64,000 nucleotides of DNA from Morococcus cerebrosus (GTDB lineage: Bacteria > Pseudomonadota > Gammaproteobacteria > Burkholderiales > Neisseriaceae): assembly GCF_022749515.1 (NCBI RefSeq), contig NZ_CP094242.1:1364001-1428000 (forward strand), read 5' to 3'. Position 1 is the first letter of the stretch. Every line of letters begins with the position of its first letter. A model generated the notes under the pieces. The model was not told the DNA's origin, did not search any database, and saw only the letters and a list, made by a program, of their open reading frames with translations. The position numbers were made by a program, and so were the translations under genes. Below, piece after piece: positions 8,878-15,890 of the stretch.

Positions 8878-11157
8878 TTAAATCTTACAAGCCCCGCCTG
8901 CGCAGCCGTCATCCTGAATATCAGTCTGCGTATCGTCCGCTCCGTCGCGGGTGTTGTGGTAGTACAGGGTTTTGACGCCGTATTTGTAGGCGGTCAGCAG
9001 GTCTTTGAGCATTTGTTTCATGGAAACTTTGTTGCCTTCAAATTTGCCCGGGTCGTAGGCAGTGTTGGCGGAAATCGCCTGATCGACGAATTTTTGCATC
9101 ACGCCGACAAGTTTCAGGTAGCCTTCGTTGCCCGGAAGCTGCCACAGGGTTTCGTAGGCGTCTTTCAGGGTTTCAAATTCCGGTACGACCTGTTTCAGGA
9201 TACCGTCTTTCGATGCTTTAACCGTTACCAGTCCGCGCGGAGGCTCGATGCCGTTGGTGGCGTTGGCGATTTGCGAACTGGTTTCAGACGGCATGAGTGC
9301 GGTCAGGGTGGAGTTGCGCAGACCGTATTTGACGATGTCGGCGCGCAGGCTTTCCCAGTCACACAACAGCGGTTCGCTGCACACGGCATCCAAGTCTTTT
9401 TTGTAGGTGTCGATGGGCAATTTGCCTTGCGAATAAACGGTTTGGTTGAACAGCGGGCATGCGCCGTATTCTTTGGCGAGGTTCACCGATGCTTTGAGCA
9501 GGTAATACTGCATGGCTTCAAAGGTGCGGTGGGTCAGGCCAAGCGCGGAATCGTCGCTGTAACGGACGCCGTTTTTCGCCAGATAGTAGGCGTAGTTGAT
9601 AACGCCGATGCCGAGCGTGCGGCGGTTCATGGTCGCGGTGCGGGCGGCTTCGACCGGATAGTCTTGATAATCCAACAAGGCATCGAGTGCGCGCACGGTC
9701 AAATCGGCAAGCCCTTCCAGCTCATCCAAGCTGTTTAATGCGCCCAAGTTGAAGGCGGACAGGGTACACAGGGCGATTTCGCCGTTCGGGTCGTTGATGT
9801 TGTCCAGCGGTTTGGTCGGCAGGGCGATTTCCATGCATAGGTTGGACTGGTGCACGGGCGCGACGCGCGGGTCAAACGGGCTGTGCGTGTTGCAGTGGTC
9901 AACGTTTTGGATGTAGATACGTCCCGTTCCGGCGCGTTCCTGCATCAGCGTGGAAAACAAATCGGTAGCCGACAAGGTGCGTTTGCGGATGTTCGGATCT
10001 TGCTCGTATTTTGTGTAGAGACGCTCGAATTCGTCTTGGTCGGCAAAAAATGCGTCGTACAGGCCGGGAACTTCGTTGGGCGAGAACAGCGTGATGTTGC
10101 CGCCTTTAATCAGGCGGGTGTACAGCAGGCGGTTGATTTGCACGCCATAGTCCAACTGGCGGATGCGGTTGTCTTCCACGCCACGGTTGTTTTTCAACAC
10201 CAACAGGCTTTCGGCTTCGATATGCCACAAGGGATAGAACAAAGTTGCCGCGCCGCCGCGCACGCCGCCCTGCGAGCAGGATTTAACCGCCGCTTGGAAC
10301 ATTTTGAAAAACGGGATGCAGCCGGTGTGTTGCGCTTCGCCGCCGCGGATTTCGCTGCCCAAGCCGCGGATACGTCCGGCGTTGATACCGATGCCCGCAC
10401 GTTGGGAAACGTATTTCACAATCGCGCTGGTGGTGGCGTTGATGGAATCCAAACTATCGTCGCATTCAATCAATACGCAGCTTGAGAACTGGCGCGTAGG
10501 CGTGCGCACGCCGCTCATAATCGGGGTCGGCAGCGATACTTTAAATGTAGAAACGGCGTCGTAAAAGCGTTTGACGTAATCCAAACGGGTCTCTTTCGGG
10601 TATTTGCTGAAGAGGCACATCGCCACCAAAATATATAAAAACTGCGGCGTTTCATAAATCTGGCGGGTCACGCGGTTCTGCACCAGATATTTGCCTTCGA
10701 GCTGCTTCACGGCAGCGTAGGAAAAGGTCATGTCGCGGCTGTGGTCGATATAGGTATTCAGCTCGTCAAACTCTTCGCGGCTGTAATCTTCGATGATGTG
10801 GCGGTCGTATTTGCCCGCATCGGTGAGTTTTTTAACGTGGTCGAAGAGATGCGGCGGTTCGAACTCGCCGTAAGCGATTTTGCGCAGGTGGAAAATCGCC
10901 AAACGCGCAGCGAGATATTGATAGTCGGGCGTATCCTGCGAAATCAGGTCGGCAGCCGCCTTGATGATGGTTTCGTGGATGTCGTCGGTGCGGATGCCGT
11001 TGTAAAACTGGATGTGCGATTTGAGCTCGACTTGCGATACGGAAACGTTTTTCAAGCCTTCCGCCGCCCAAGTAACGACGCGGTGGATTTTGTCTAAGTC
11101 GAGATTTTCCAAACGTCCGTCGCGCTTGGTTACTTTCAAATCAGTCGGTGCATTCAT
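8878..11157 (-). CDS. nrdA: Ribonucleoside-diphosphate reductase subunit alpha (class Ia)
   Basis: Catalytic subunit of aerobic ribonucleotide reductase, reducing NDPs to dNDPs in the cytoplasm, 759 residues. An N-terminal ATP-cone (TKRDGRLENLDLDKIHRV) gives allosteric control. The RQFSSCVL segment holds an active-site cysteine, and NLCMEI with its surrounding motif holds the radical-site region. The C-terminal tail DDGCAGGACKI carries the redox shuttle cysteine pair. I chose MNAPTDLK at 11157 because GGATGGAG precedes it at the right distance; the frame stays open 60 bases further. The gene is followed within 40 bases by the abi gene. A 42-residue gene at 15651 copies this C-terminal tail. 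Confidence 0.95.
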   Translation of the reverse strand: MNAPTDLKVTKRDGRLENLDLDKIHRVVTWAAEGLKNVSVSQVELKSHIQFYNGIRTDDIHETIIKAAADLISQDTPDYQYLAARLAIFHLRKIAYGEFEPPHLFDHVKKLTDAGKYDRHIIEDYSREEFDELNTYIDHSRDMTFSYAAVKQLEGKYLVQNRVTRQIYETPQFLYILVAMCLFSKYPKETRLDYVKRFYDAVSTFKVSLPTPIMSGVRTPTRQFSSCVLIECDDSLDSINATTSAIVKYVSQRAGIGINAGRIRGLGSEIRGGEAQHTGCIPFFKMFQAAVKSCSQGGVRGGAATLFYPLWHIEAESLLVLKNNRGVEDNRIRQLDYGVQINRLLYTRLIKGGNITLFSPNEVPGLYDAFFADQDEFERLYTKYEQDPNIRKRTLSATDLFSTLMQERAGTGRIYIQNVDHCNTHSPFDPRVAPVHQSNLCMEIALPTKPLDNINDPNGEIALCTLSAFNLGALNSLDELEGLADLTVRALDALLDYQDYPVEAARTATMNRRTLGIGVINYAYYLAKNGVRYSDDSALGLTHRTFEAMQYYLLKASVNLAKEYGACPLFNQTVYSQGKLPIDTYKKDLDAVCSEPLLCDWESLRADIVKYGLRNSTLTALMPSETSSQIANATNGIEPPRGLVTVKASKDGILKQVVPEFETLKDAYETLWQLPGNEGYLKLVGVMQKFVDQAISANTAYDPGKFEGNKVSMKQMLKDLLTAYKYGVKTLYYHNTRDGADDTQTDIQDDGCAGGACKI

Positions 11158-11179
11158 CGTGAGCTTTCTCCATCCTGAA

Positions 11180-11195
11180 ACACAAGATACAGTAT
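11180..11195 (-). promoter_or_regulatory. Candidate NrdR box upstream of nrdA
   Basis: The minus-strand 16-mer ATACTGTATCTTGTGT matches the NrdR-box consensus ACACWAWATMTWGTGT at 14 of 16 positions by eye and lies about 23 bases before the nrdA start. A second palindrome (CACAATATAGTG, around 11213-11224) is two bases too short for a standard box. Confidence 0.4.
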
Positions 11196-11450
11196 GTATT
11201 AATATCGAGTGGCACAATATAGTGTATTTTTCGTCGCTTATCCAGTCTTGACAAGGCCGCTGTTTTGAAATCGGGCTTTTCCCAATTTTCTTTCAGACGA
11301 CCTCTTTCCCTATGATTCAAGCCTTACCGCAAAGATGCGTTTTTTAGCATCAAAACCCCCATTCGGCTATGCGCTTATGAAATAAGGCAAATTCGGATTT
11401 GTGTTAAATTTTGAAAATATAATGGCATACAACATGATGGAATAAGCAAT

Positions 11451-11493
11451 AAAGGTCGTCTGAAACCTTACTCCGGTTTTCAGACGACCTTTC
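11451..11493. terminator. Uptake-sequence hairpin terminator after hscB
   Basis: AAAGGTCGTCTGAAACC and its complement form a stem with T-runs at each end, just past the hscB stop codon. Confidence 0.75.
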
Positions 11494-11514
11494 AGATGCT
11501 CAAAATCTGGGTAT

Positions 11515-12021
11515 TTAATCTTGCAACGCGGCGGCGATTTCGTTGCGCAGTTTGTTTAAAAACCTGCCGTGGCGCACCCATTGGGCGGCGGTTTCGTGGT
11601 CTTTCCCGGCAAAGGCCGTCTGCAAATCTTGATACAGCTTGTCTTGTTCGCGGCTGATTTCTTGGTCCAACGCGCGCAGGGCTTCGTTGTTTTGCGCCAT
11701 TTGCGCATCCATCAGCGTTTCGCGCCATTCCATTTGCTGCATGAGAAATTCAGGAGCAAAAGAGGTATGCTCCGGCGCGTCGGCGTCTATGCCCAACGTT
11801 TTCAACAGATACGCGGCGCGGTCGATGGGATTTTTCAAGGTGCGGTAGGCATCGTTGATGGTGGAAGACATCATCACTGCCTGCTTTTGTTCGAAGGCGG
11901 AGGCTGAAGCGAATTTATCGGGATGGAAACGGGCAGCCAAGGCGCGGTAGGTTTGCTCCAAGCTTTCGGCGTCGATATCGAAAGCGGGTTCAAGCTGGAA
12001 GAGTGTGAAATATTGAGACAT
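11515..12021 (-). CDS. hscB: Fe-S assembly co-chaperone HscB
   Basis: A 168-residue J-domain protein that delivers IscU with its nascent cluster to the HscA chaperone. The J domain covers about residues 1-75 with the HPD motif at 33-35. The C-terminal three-helix IscU-binding domain follows (EFLMQQMEWRETLMDAQ). It is transcribed on the same strand as iscR, iscS, iscU and iscA but lies 260 bases beyond iscA, with the oppositely oriented arfA between. hscA and fdx are not in the window, so the neisserial isc genes are dispersed here. Confidence 0.92.
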   Translation of the reverse strand: MSQYFTLFQLEPAFDIDAESLEQTYRALAARFHPDKFASASAFEQKQAVMMSSTINDAYRTLKNPIDRAAYLLKTLGIDADAPEHTSFAPEFLMQQMEWRETLMDAQMAQNNEALRALDQEISREQDKLYQDLQTAFAGKDHETAAQWVRHGRFLNKLRNEIAAALQD

Positions 12022-12103
12022 GGCGGGATAATTAATGTGAAATTTTCGGCAGAAACCTGATTTTGCCTTATAATCTGCTGATTCTTAACCAAAAGGACTG
12101 AAT

Positions 12104-12325
12104 ATGAGCAGTAAAGTGCAGCACAATAAAGGCAAAATACGCGACAATGCTTTAAAAGCCTTAGTGAAATCCGATTTGTTCCGACACAAGGTGGAACGGA
12201 AAAGAAAAGGCAAAGGCAGCTACAACAGGCAGGAAGCGAAAAAATGGCGGGACGGTTTTGATACTGTCCCGCCATTTTTATGTCTTAAACGTGGAAGCTC
12301 TCGCCGCAGCCGCAAGAGTCTTTGA
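12104..12325 (+). CDS. arfA: Alternative ribosome-rescue factor A
   Basis: ArfA enters the empty A site of ribosomes stalled on broken mRNA and recruits RF2, as a back-up for tmRNA. The N-terminal part [20 protein letters not shown] and the basic [12 protein letters not shown] motif match ArfA, whose usual length is about 72 residues; this frame is 73. A strong intrinsic terminator lies inside the frame at about codons 46-58. Most mRNAs should therefore end without a stop codon and be tagged by tmRNA, the known control that makes ArfA appear only when tmRNA fails. The C-terminal codons past the hairpin overlap the end of iscA on the other strand and are probably rarely translated. Confidence 0.8.
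   Translation: MSSKVQHNKGKIRDNALKALVKSDLFRHKVERKRKGKGSYNRQEAKKWRDGFDTVPPFLCLKRGSSRRSRKSL
12241..12279. terminator. Intrinsic terminator inside arfA, also ending iscA
   Basis: A GC-rich stem (AAAATGGCGGGAC at 12241-12253 pairing with 12266-12279) has a T-run on the plus side and an A-run before it, so it can stop transcription both ways. On the plus strand it truncates the arfA message before its stop codon; on the minus strand it follows the iscA stop. Confidence 0.85.
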
Positions 12326-12605
12326 CATTCGGGTTTTCAAATTTGAAACCTTCCTGCAAACCTTCTTTGGTGTAATCGACTTGCGTGCCGTCCAGATAAA
12401 CCAAGCTTTTCGGGTCAATATAAACGCGCGCGCCGTGTTCTTCAAAAATCAGGTCGTCTTCGTTCACTTCATCGACAAATTCAAGGTTATACGCCATGCC
12501 CGAGCAGCCGCTGGTTTTCACACCCAAGCGCACGCCCAAGCCTTTGCCGCGCTTGGTCAGGTAGCTGTTGATGTGTTTGGCTGCGTTTTCTGTGATGGTA
12601 ATCAT
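12285..12605 (-). CDS. iscA: A-type iron-sulfur carrier protein IscA
   Basis: A 106-residue carrier that takes Fe-S clusters or iron to target enzymes. The three conserved cysteines are present: Cys34 in TSGCSGMAY and Cys98/Cys100 in [10 protein letters not shown] chose [11 protein letters not shown] at 12605 because AAGGAAAAAAGC lies just before it; the frame is open for seven more codons. The gene is on the same strand as iscU but is separated from it by about 1.8 kb holding a helix-hairpin-helix gene, a tandem repeat and an insertion sequence. The paralogue ErpA is less likely because of the isc setting. Confidence 0.88.
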   Translation of the reverse strand: MITITENAAKHINSYLTKRGKGLGVRLGVKTSGCSGMAYNLEFVDEVNEDDLIFEEHGARVYIDPKSLVYLDGTQVDYTKEGLQEGFKFENPNVKDSCGCGESFHV

Positions 12606-12651
12606 GCTTTTTTCCTTATTTCGCAATCATTGTTTTGTTTGCCTACTTTCA

Positions 12652-12688
12652 TTTTCAGACGACCTCATATCTTTCAGGTCGTCTGAAA
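12652..12688. terminator. Inverted pair of DNA uptake sequences after the helix-hairpin-helix gene
   Basis: TTTTCAGACGACCT and AGGTCGTCTGAAAAC face each other; the second copy also encodes the last residues of the small gene that ends at 12674. Confidence 0.6.
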
Positions 12689-12919
12689 ACGCTGTTTTGC
12701 CCACTCTATCGCGGCGGAAACGGCAGCTTTTGCCTGCGGACTGTTTTTCCAACAAGTCGAGCCGGTCAATTTTGCGCCTTGTTCCAAAACGTCATCCAAA
12801 TTCGCTGCCGCCAGCGTGGTAACATCATCCAAACCCATTTGCTGCAAACGCTGCAATACAGTTTTACCTATGCCTTTGACGGCAAGCAGGGATTGGGCCT
12901 CTTCATCGGTAAAAGGCAT
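12674..12919 (-). CDS. Small helix-hairpin-helix protein (Cdd1/pathogenicity-locus-like)
   Basis: An 81-residue protein from the ATG at 12919, preceded by AAAAGGAGACGAA as ribosome binding site. It contains a helix-hairpin-helix motif (LLAVKGIGKTVLQRLQQMG) followed by a short cysteine-containing helix region (TGSTCWKNSPQ). This resembles the Cdd1 family, whose role is unknown; the motif suggests DNA binding or a structural role. The last residues RFQTT and the stop codon are spelled by an uptake sequence, so the C-terminus may have been shaped by it. The frame is open further upstream into the tandem repeat, which I consider noncoding. Confidence 0.65.
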   Translation of the reverse strand: MPFTDEEAQSLLAVKGIGKTVLQRLQQMGLDDVTTLAAANLDDVLEQGAKLTGSTCWKNSPQAKAAVSAAIEWAKQRFQTT

Positions 12920-12940
12920 TTCGTCTCCTTTTATTTTGCA

Positions 12941-13432
12941 GGCGTATTGACTAAATATAAGCCTACGGCTTATCGCCCTCTCCCTAACCCTCTCCCGCTG
13001 GGAGAGGGAATAGATTGGCAGGCAGTCCCAAATTTGGCGGCCACTTCCAAACAATTAAGTTATTGTGCCCTTATCCTCTTCTTCACGAAAGAAGGCATGT
13101 CGTCTCTTTTGATTTTTCAAGCGTATCGACTCAATATAAGCCTGCGGCTTATTACCCTCTCCCTAACCCTCTCCCGCGGGGAGAGGGGATAGATTGGCAG
13201 GCAGTCCCAAATTTGGCGGCAACTTCAAAAGGATTAGGTTTCTGTGTCCTTACCCTCTTCTTCACGAGAGAAGGTATGCCATCTCCTTTGATTCTGGAGG
13301 CGTATCGACTAAATATAAGCCTACGGCTTATCGCCCTCTCCCTAACCCTCTCCCACGGGGAGAGGGGATAGATTGGCAGGCAGTCCCAAATTTGGCGGCA
13401 ACTTCAAAAGGATTAAGTTTCTGTGCCCTTGA
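12941..13432. repeat. 179-bp tandem repeat, about 2.7 copies, with internal palindromes
   Basis: The anchor ATATAAGCCTRCGGCTTA recurs near 12955, 13134 and 13313, a period of 179 bases. Each unit carries a palindromic block of the CCCTCTCCC...GGGAGAGGG type and the segment AGATTGGCAGGCAGTCCCAA. The first unit is the most diverged. The units are open in some frames but the translations are repeat peptides without ribosome sites, so I treat the block as noncoding. It lies directly beside an IS5-family element. Confidence 0.8.
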
Positions 13433-13493
13433 CTTCCGACCTCCGAGGGTGAAGAGAACAAATCATCAGGTTTGCTTTTCCCGAAAATCCTAA

Positions 13494-14335
13494 GAGCGTG
13501 TTCATAGTCTTCGTAGCAGGACTCCCAAGAAAGCCAAAGCTACCATTTGCAGACTGGTACTCAACTTACGCTCGCAGTTTTTCCAAAGCCGCCTGTTCTT
13601 TTCCAACCAGGAAAAGCTGCGCTCTACTACCCATCGCTTCGGCAATACTGCAAAACGGTGCAATTCGTTTCGTTTGGCAATCTCTACCTCTGCACCAATC
13701 AACTCCTGTACCGACGAAGTAAATGCCTTACCCGTGTAACCACCGTCAGCAAGGATTTTTTGTATCGCACCAAGATTATCCCGCCCACGTTCCAATGCCA
13801 CCAGGCAGCCTTTTCTATCCGTAACATCCGCCGTCGTTACCGCAAGGGCATGCGGCAAACCTTGCGTGTCAACCGCTATATGTCGCTTGATACCGCTAAT
13901 CTTCTTGCCCGCATCGTAGCCTTTTTCCATGGCGGTATCCGTGTTCTTCACACTCTGCGCATCAATAATCAGGAAAGTAGTTGCTTCATGGCGCCCCTGC
14001 TTGCGGCGCTCCGCAACTACCTGATTTTTTTAATGCTTCCTCAAGGATGCTGATGCCACTCTCGCGTGGTTCGGTCCATCTCTGGAAGTAGGAATGCACG
14101 GTGCGCCATTTGGGGAAGTCGCCCGGCAAAGCGCGCCAGGAGCAGCCAGTGCGTTGCAGGTAGAGAATGGCACAAAAGACATCGTACAAGTCCACCTGGC
14201 GTGGCGCTGTGCGTTTACGGGCACTTTCCAGCAGGGGAAGGAGAGGCGCAAATTGCTCGCGACTGATATCGCTTGGGTAGGTTTTTCTGTTCATGCCGAT
14301 AGTTTACAGCAGAGGCTGAGACAATGAACACGTTC
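13494..14335 (-). mobile_element. IS5-family insertion sequence (IS1031/IS427-like), copy 1
   Basis: An 842-bp element bounded by imperfect inverted ends (GAGCGTGTTCAT at the left, ATGAACACGTTC at the right). It is flanked by TAA on both sides, consistent with the three-base TNA duplication of the IS1031 group. It encodes a DDE transposase in two frames. A second 842-bp copy in the same orientation lies at 39491-40332, differing by a few substitutions. The element sits between iscU and the tandem repeat, in a gap of the isc cluster. Confidence 0.85.
13502..14294 (-). CDS. IS5-family transposase in two overlapping frames (copy 1)
   Basis: The first frame (14294 down to 13986, 102 residues) encodes the DUF4096-type N-terminal domain (SDISREQFAPLLPLLE...GCSWRALPGDFPKW). 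The second frame (ending at 13502) encodes the DDE catalytic part, with LIIDAQSVKNTD upstream of its first ATG, KRHIAVDTQG, ADGGYTG and the ERSFSWLEKNRRL motif. The frames join at a run of seven adenines on the coding strand (14025-14031). Loss of one A, a +1 shift or transcript slippage would fuse them. Both copies keep the same run, so this looks programmed, not a decay mutation. Confidence 0.75.
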
Positions 14336-14390
14336 TAAGACTTTCAGAAATCCTATGAACGTCTGCCGACAAAACACCAACCGAATCGGG

Positions 14391-14777
14391 TTATTTGTTT
14401 TCCTGACGTTTGCGATAGTCGGCAACAGCCGCTTTTACCGCATCTTCAGCCAAGATGGAGCAGTGGATTTTCACAGGCGGCAGTTCCAATTCTTCGGCGA
14501 TTTCGCTGTTTTTGATTGCCAGCGCGTCATCCAGGCTTTTACCTTTTACCCACTCGGTAATCAGGCTGGACGAAGCGATGGCGGAGCCGCAGCCGTAAGT
14601 TTTGAATTTAGCGTCTTCGATGATGCCTTCGTCGTTCACTTTGATTTGCAGGCGCATAACGTCGCCGCAGGCGGGCGCGCCGACCATGCCGGTGCCGACA
14701 GACTCGTCGTCTTTGTCGAAAGTACCGACGTTGCGGGGGTTTTCATAGTGATCGATTACTTTATCGCTGTATGCCAT
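14391..14777 (-). CDS. iscU: Iron-sulfur cluster scaffold protein IscU
   Basis: The 128-residue scaffold on which IscS-derived sulfur and iron are built into Fe-S clusters. The three ligand cysteines are at 37 (GAPACGD), 63 (YGCGSAI) and 106 (IHCSIL). The LPPVK motif at 99-103 is the HscA recognition site. The start at 14777 is preceded by AAGGAAACCAC. In most bacteria iscU follows iscS directly; here nearly 1.8 kb with a FicA-Fic pair, a 42-residue gene and an AT-rich gene separates them, so its transcription may no longer depend only on the iscR promoter. Confidence 0.95.
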   Translation of the reverse strand: MAYSDKVIDHYENPRNVGTFDKDDESVGTGMVGAPACGDVMRLQIKVNDEGIIEDAKFKTYGCGSAIASSSLITEWVKGKSLDDALAIKNSEIAEELELPPVKIHCSILAEDAVKAAVADYRKRQENK

Positions 14778-14815
14778 GATGTGGTTTCCTTAAAATATCG
14801 TGGTTTGTTGATGTT

Positions 14816-15418
14816 TTAGTCGTCTGAAAAAGACGATTGTTCTAAATTTTCTAAAATTAGGCGTGCCAATAAGCTGCTATCGGCATGGTATGCCTGAATA
14901 CAGGCTTGAATCATTTGTTCGGCAGAGATATTTTGCCAATGTATCTGCAAACCGTTTTTCATTGCCAATTGCGTCATAAACAGGCGCAATGTTCTGCCGT
15001 TTCCTTCACGAAAAGGATGTAGGACGTTCAACTCGCCCAAATAATAGGCTACACGCTCGGCGAATTTATCTTTATCCAACCCCTGCAAATAGTTTTCGTT
15101 TCGCAGCTTCTCTAAAAGTTTACGGCTTTCGTTTTCGATAAAAGCAAAATTGGCAAATCGGGTATTACCTTTGGAAATATCAATCCGCCGGATTTCGCCT
15201 GCCCAATCATAAACATCGCCAAACAGTTCGCGATGAATAGTCTGTAAATGGGCCAAATCAAAATTGTCCGTAATGGGTTGCAAAAGCAGATATTGGGCGC
15301 GAACAGCGGAAAATTCTTTTTCGGCGGTTTTCAGCAATTCACTATCTTGGATGGAGAGCTTGTTTTTAAATACGCCTCCATTCATATAAATAGTGTCTTC
15401 TCCGCCGTATTTGCTCAT
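14816..15418 (-). CDS. Fic-family toxin, probable AMPylase
   Basis: A 200-residue Fic protein with the complete catalytic motif HPFREGNGR at residues 134-142 (catalytic His134). The upstream flap region (NTRFANFAFIENE) is also visible. Such enzymes transfer AMP to target proteins, in FicT types to topoisomerase IV and gyrase. No inhibitory helix is seen inside the protein; instead a small antitoxin gene overlaps its start by four bases (ATGA). This makes it a class I Fic module, unlike the class III NmFic of meningococcus. It is inserted between iscS and iscU. The target is unknown. Confidence 0.88.
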   Translation of the reverse strand: MSKYGGEDTIYMNGGVFKNKLSIQDSELLKTAEKEFSAVRAQYLLLQPITDNFDLAHLQTIHRELFGDVYDWAGEIRRIDISKGNTRFANFAFIENESRKLLEKLRNENYLQGLDKDKFAERVAYYLGELNVLHPFREGNGRTLRLFMTQLAMKNGLQIHWQNISAEQMIQACIQAYHADSSLLARLILENLEQSSFSDD

Positions 15419-15600
15419 TTTTCCGCCATTCTTTGTTTGATGCCGTCCAAAGCCTCATCCAAACTGATTTTGCCTTCCACCAAACGCTGCATATCATGTA
15501 TGGTCTCTAGACTGATGTTCAACTGCTCCATCCGCCACGAACCAATAATGGAATGCGTCGTTTGCGGCAAATGATGCTGTTCCTGAATTTGTAGGGACAT
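15415..15600 (-). CDS. Fic antitoxin (FicA/VbhA-like)
   Basis: A 61-residue protein from the ATG at 15600, preceded by AAGGAATCCC. SWRME at residues 21-25 fits the S/TxxxE part of the inhibitory motif that blocks ATP binding in Fic enzymes, although the following residue is Gln where Gly or Asn is usual. The C-terminal part RLVEGKISLDEALD resembles the conserved end of VbhA/FicA antitoxins. Its stop codon overlaps the fic start, giving the usual antitoxin-first operon. An upstream frame extension to 15663 overlaps an uptake sequence and is not preferred. Confidence 0.75.
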   Translation of the reverse strand: MSLQIQEQHHLPQTTHSIIGSWRMEQLNISLETIHDMQRLVEGKISLDEALDGIKQRMAEK

Positions 15601-15650
15601 GGGATTCCTTATTTTGCTTCCGAACAATATTTCAGACGACCCCTGCCGCC

Positions 15651-15779
15651 TTAGATTTTGCACGCGCCGCCTTCGCAGCCGTCGTCGTTTTCCGAATCGA
15701 CGCCGCCTTCCACAGTAACGCCGTCAAAATTTTCAAGCAGGTTGTCGAGATTGTCCAAGTCGAGTTCTTGTTCGTTCAT
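15651..15779 (-). CDS. 42-residue acidic protein with an NrdA-like redox tail
   Basis: A short gene, ATG at 15779 to TAA at 15651. The N-terminal half is acidic and leucine-patterned (MNEQELDLDNLDNLLENF). The end is DDGCEGGACKI, identical to the last eleven residues of NrdA in this window (DDGCAGGACKI) except for one. In NrdA this flexible tail carries the cysteine pair that passes electrons from thioredoxin or glutaredoxin to the active site. A free-standing copy could be a redox carrier, a decoy or a leftover fragment. It lies between iscS and the FicA-Fic pair on the isc strand. No ribosome site is obvious beyond a weak AT-rich leader. Function unknown. Confidence 0.6.
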   Translation of the reverse strand: MNEQELDLDNLDNLLENFDGVTVEGGVDSENDDGCEGGACKI

Positions 15780-15890
15780 AATTTATATACCTATATTTGT
15801 AAAGTTTTAAGTATGTTCAAAAAAGTTTTATAATTTGATTTAGATAGGTTGATACTTATTATTCATTTGTGTTTGCACCTTCTTACTTAG

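Noticed and set aside
12635..13493. Three overlapping plus-strand frames (about 100-185 codons) across the 179-bp repeats
   Set aside because: They translate the tandem units (for example AYRPLPNPLPRGEGIDWQ) again and again, lack ribosome sites, and reflect repeat length more than coding.
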